Shown one piece after another: positions 5,686 through 7,046 of a stretch of 7,046 bases of DNA; position 1 is the stretch's first letter, and the number at the start of each line of letters is the position of its first letter. The stretch is from Nitrososphaeria archaeon (lineage in GTDB: Archaea; Thermoproteota; Nitrososphaeria; Conexivisphaerales; UBA164). Where the stretch lies: NCBI GenBank assembly GCA_029775955.1, contig JARVJW010000048.1, positions 1-7,046 on the forward strand, read 5' to 3'. Below the pieces are notes generated by a model, which saw nothing but the letters and a program-made list of their open reading frames with translations, was not told the origin of the DNA and did not search any database. Both the position numbers and the translations under genes were made by a program.

Positions 5686-6660
5686 ATGGTAACAAATCTT
5701 ACTGAAGAATCAAAGGCCATATGGGCCAAGGCGTCAATGGCTAAGGACCCTGTTGAGAAACTTAGGCTTTTACAGATGTTTTATTCAAAAATGCCTCACC
5801 ATAAGGGTACTGAAAAACTTGAGGTATCACTTAAAAGGCAAATGTCAAATTTAAAAGAAGAGATCGAAAAAAACAGAAAAAAGAAGGCAACCAGAAAGGA
5901 TCCCTGGACAATAACAAAGGTTAAATTTCCTACGCTTGCCTTTGTCGAAAGTGGCACATCCAGAGTTTACAGATTGCTAACCGGAACTGACCCGCCTCGC
6001 TACAAAGTGTTTGAGAGGCCATTCGTAGCTCCCATTAAAGCCCTGGACCTAGATGTGCAACTCTACTATGCCCTGCTCGGAAATGGTAATGAGGATAATT
6101 TTGTTAAGATTGTAAAACAAATGGATGCTCTCCTGGTTTCTGATTATGAACGAATATCAGTGATTTTAGACGATTACGGCATAGACCTTGTAAGGAACAA
6201 GAGGAAACTTGTAGAAATAGAAAGGAAGCCGGCTGGGGGAATTAGGATCATTGGTAATTCGTTATTTATTAATGAATCTGAACTTAGGAAATTTTTGAAG
6301 GACTATGGCATGATGAATAGCATAGTAAAGCTCAGCGAGGATGCAACCATGGATGATGTTGAAGCTGTAATCTTCGGCCGAATGCAGAAAGTAGCCATAA
6401 ATGCAACAGGCAAACCCCAGGCTGACTTAGCTGAAATATTAAGGGCACTTACAGTGATAAGGGTGTATACGCTAAACTCCGAGTGGGCAGTGGACGGCGA
6501 ACCCCTGATAGTTAAGTATGGAATTAACGTGAGCAATATAGCTTCAAAGCTTGGAATAAACTTCAGACAGGCAATCGTCGTCAGGAAAGGCAAAAGGTTG
6601 AAAGTAGGCCCTTCTTATAGACTTGAGGATGGGGATATGGTCAGGCTTGTATCGCTTTGA
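5686..6660 (+). CDS. DRG/Obg-like TGS-domain protein with a degenerate GTPase domain
   Basis: A 324-residue intact protein laid out like archaeal DRG-related GTPases that act on the ribosome. Residues 1-70 are a charged helical region including MPHHKGTEKLEVSLKRQMS (36-54), close to the family's IPxHKGTEKL block. Residues 80-245 are where the G domain should be; 256-324 are a TGS domain (VIRVYTL start, LEDGDMVRL end). GGIRIIGN (184-191) and LSEDATMDDVEAVI (216-229) also match conserved DRG-like segments, fixing the alignment. The nucleotide motifs are gone: P-loop GxPxVGKS is FVESGTSRVY (86-95), the G3 segment LVDxPP is LYYALLG (126-132), and NKxD is NATGK (239-243). I infer it no longer binds GTP in the normal way and may be a ribosome- or RNA-binding partner. 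Good motif ends and no internal stop argue against decay. The start at ATG 5686 gives the expected N-terminus. Confidence 0.8.
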   Translation: MVTNLTEESKAIWAKASMAKDPVEKLRLLQMFYSKMPHHKGTEKLEVSLKRQMSNLKEEIEKNRKKKATRKDPWTITKVKFPTLAFVESGTSRVYRLLTGTDPPRYKVFERPFVAPIKALDLDVQLYYALLGNGNEDNFVKIVKQMDALLVSDYERISVILDDYGIDLVRNKRKLVEIERKPAGGIRIIGNSLFINESELRKFLKDYGMMNSIVKLSEDATMDDVEAVIFGRMQKVAINATGKPQADLAEILRALTVIRVYTLNSEWAVDGEPLIVKYGINVSNIASKLGINFRQAIVVRKGKRLKVGPSYRLEDGDMVRLVSL

Positions 6661-6710
6661 CACTCTCCACGGCTAAAGCTTGAGGGTTCTTGCCTTTGAT
6701 GCTCAAATAT
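6661..6710 (-). mobile_element. Decayed end of an IS200/IS605-type element
   Basis: Read on the - strand, GCATCAAAGGCAAGAACC is followed by CTCAAGC, TTTA and GCCGTGGAGAG. This resembles the right-end hairpin of IS605/IS1341-like elements (a stem such as CCACGGC, TTTA, GCCGTGG), with the 3' arm kept and the 5' arm mutated. It lies just after the TGS gene stop, on the side where the 3' end of the minus-strand tnpB would be. In working elements this region supplies the end of the guide (omega) RNA; here the stem is broken. The stretch 6711-6796 shows nothing else I can name. Confidence 0.4.
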
Positions 6711-6796
6711 GTGTCCTACATCACCATTTAAGCTCATACCTTAGAGGGGCTGTACTACCACCCAGTTAACAGATTCTATAAATATTTGGGCTATCA

Positions 6797-7046
6797 ATGC
6801 AAGCCATTTATGGGTGAGATGGATTCAAGCACGGAATAAGCCTGTTTTATTGCTGAGTCCACGTAATGCTTGGAATAGGCCCATCCTTCAAGATACTAAG
6901 CTTTTTTCCAAAAGTCTAGCTTGTAGCTCAACTCCTGTTAATGCAATTCCTCTCCGTAGGACGGGTCCAGCAGGCGAGTTCCTTCCTTCCCTACATGGAC
7001 TGAAACTTGCTGTACAGTAACACCTTTAGCGACAGCTCAGCCTTCT
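6797..7046 (-). pseudogene. tnpB: tnpB (IS605 OrfB) N-terminal remnant with stops
   Basis: One frame on the - strand, read from 7036 down to 6797, is protein-like but holds TAA at 6940-6938 and TAG at 6898-6896, then ends at TGA 6796-6794. It reads LLDPSYGEEL, then LSYKLDFWKKA, then HYVDSAIKQAYSVLES. This is the order seen in the N-terminal helical part of archaeal TnpB proteins, where a WKKA-type helix is followed by (Y/W)VxxAIxxAxSxxxSW. The RuvC motifs and zinc finger that should follow are missing, since the frame ends only about 90 bases before the element end, so a large internal deletion is inferred. The 5' part lies beyond the window. Any + strand frame across this stretch is a shadow. 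Confidence 0.5.

Noticed and set aside
265..6755. 12-base direct repeat GAGGGGCTGTAC at 265-276 and 6744-6755, near both IS relics
   Set aside because: In 7 kb about one or two 12-base matches are expected by chance, and the two relics belong to different IS families, so it is weak evidence of a shared duplication.
6814..7020. Plus-strand frame of 68 codons at the right end
   Set aside because: It is the complement of the tnpB remnant, whose pieces match a known family on the other strand.
1..7046. CRISPR array, tRNA or rRNA genes, toxin-antitoxin pair, defence cluster
   Set aside because: No regularly spaced repeats, cloverleaf-like sequence or rRNA stretch was found by eye, and the intact genes are all housekeeping-type.

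Overview
The window looks like a low-GC chromosome segment from an archaeon of the Thermoplasmatales group (Ferroplasma, Thermoplasma or Cuniculiplasma-like). The evidence is archaeal information-processing genes (prefoldin alpha next to the SRP receptor FtsY, a family-5 UDGb-type uracil-DNA glycosylase, an ammonia-type NAD synthetase, a DRG-like TGS protein), A/T-rich archaeal TATA boxes placed for leaderless or short-leader mRNAs, TTG starts, and heavy use of AGG/AGA and ATA codons. The lineage is inferred from protein resemblance; no rRNA marker is present.

Layout. Positions 1-810 are a graveyard of insertion sequences on the + strand: the end of an rve-type transposase core (1-150), two abutting hairpins (161-210), and a frameshifted DDE transposase of a different family (about 250-770). 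Positions 824-6660 hold seven intact genes, all on the + strand. They form about four transcription units: gpmA plus a GalT-like gene (824-2448); pfdA-ftsY-udg, whose ends overlap (2557-4530); nadE (4806-5618); and a TGS-domain protein (5686-6660). Positions 6661-7046 hold a decayed IS200/IS605-type element on the - strand, with a decayed end hairpin and an N-terminal tnpB remnant carrying stops. A 275-base gap at 4531-4805 contains a short ORF broken by one stop.

How the genes work together. The first pair belongs to sugar metabolism: a cofactor-dependent phosphoglycerate mutase and a divergent galactose-1-phosphate uridylyltransferase-family enzyme. The second unit joins co-translational protein handling (prefoldin chaperone, FtsY docking of SRP-ribosome complexes) to uracil removal from DNA. 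nadE finishes NAD synthesis. The last gene is the most unusual: it has the N-terminal coil, spacing and C-terminal TGS domain of DRG/Obg-like ribosome-associated GTPases, but the places where the P-loop, the G3 Asp and the NKxD motif should be are all replaced. It reads as an intact pseudo-GTPase rather than a pseudogene.

I see no CRISPR array, tRNA or rRNA, defence island or complete mobile element. The best candidate for something undescribed is the pseudo-GTPase; the GalT-like protein with an altered active site is second.
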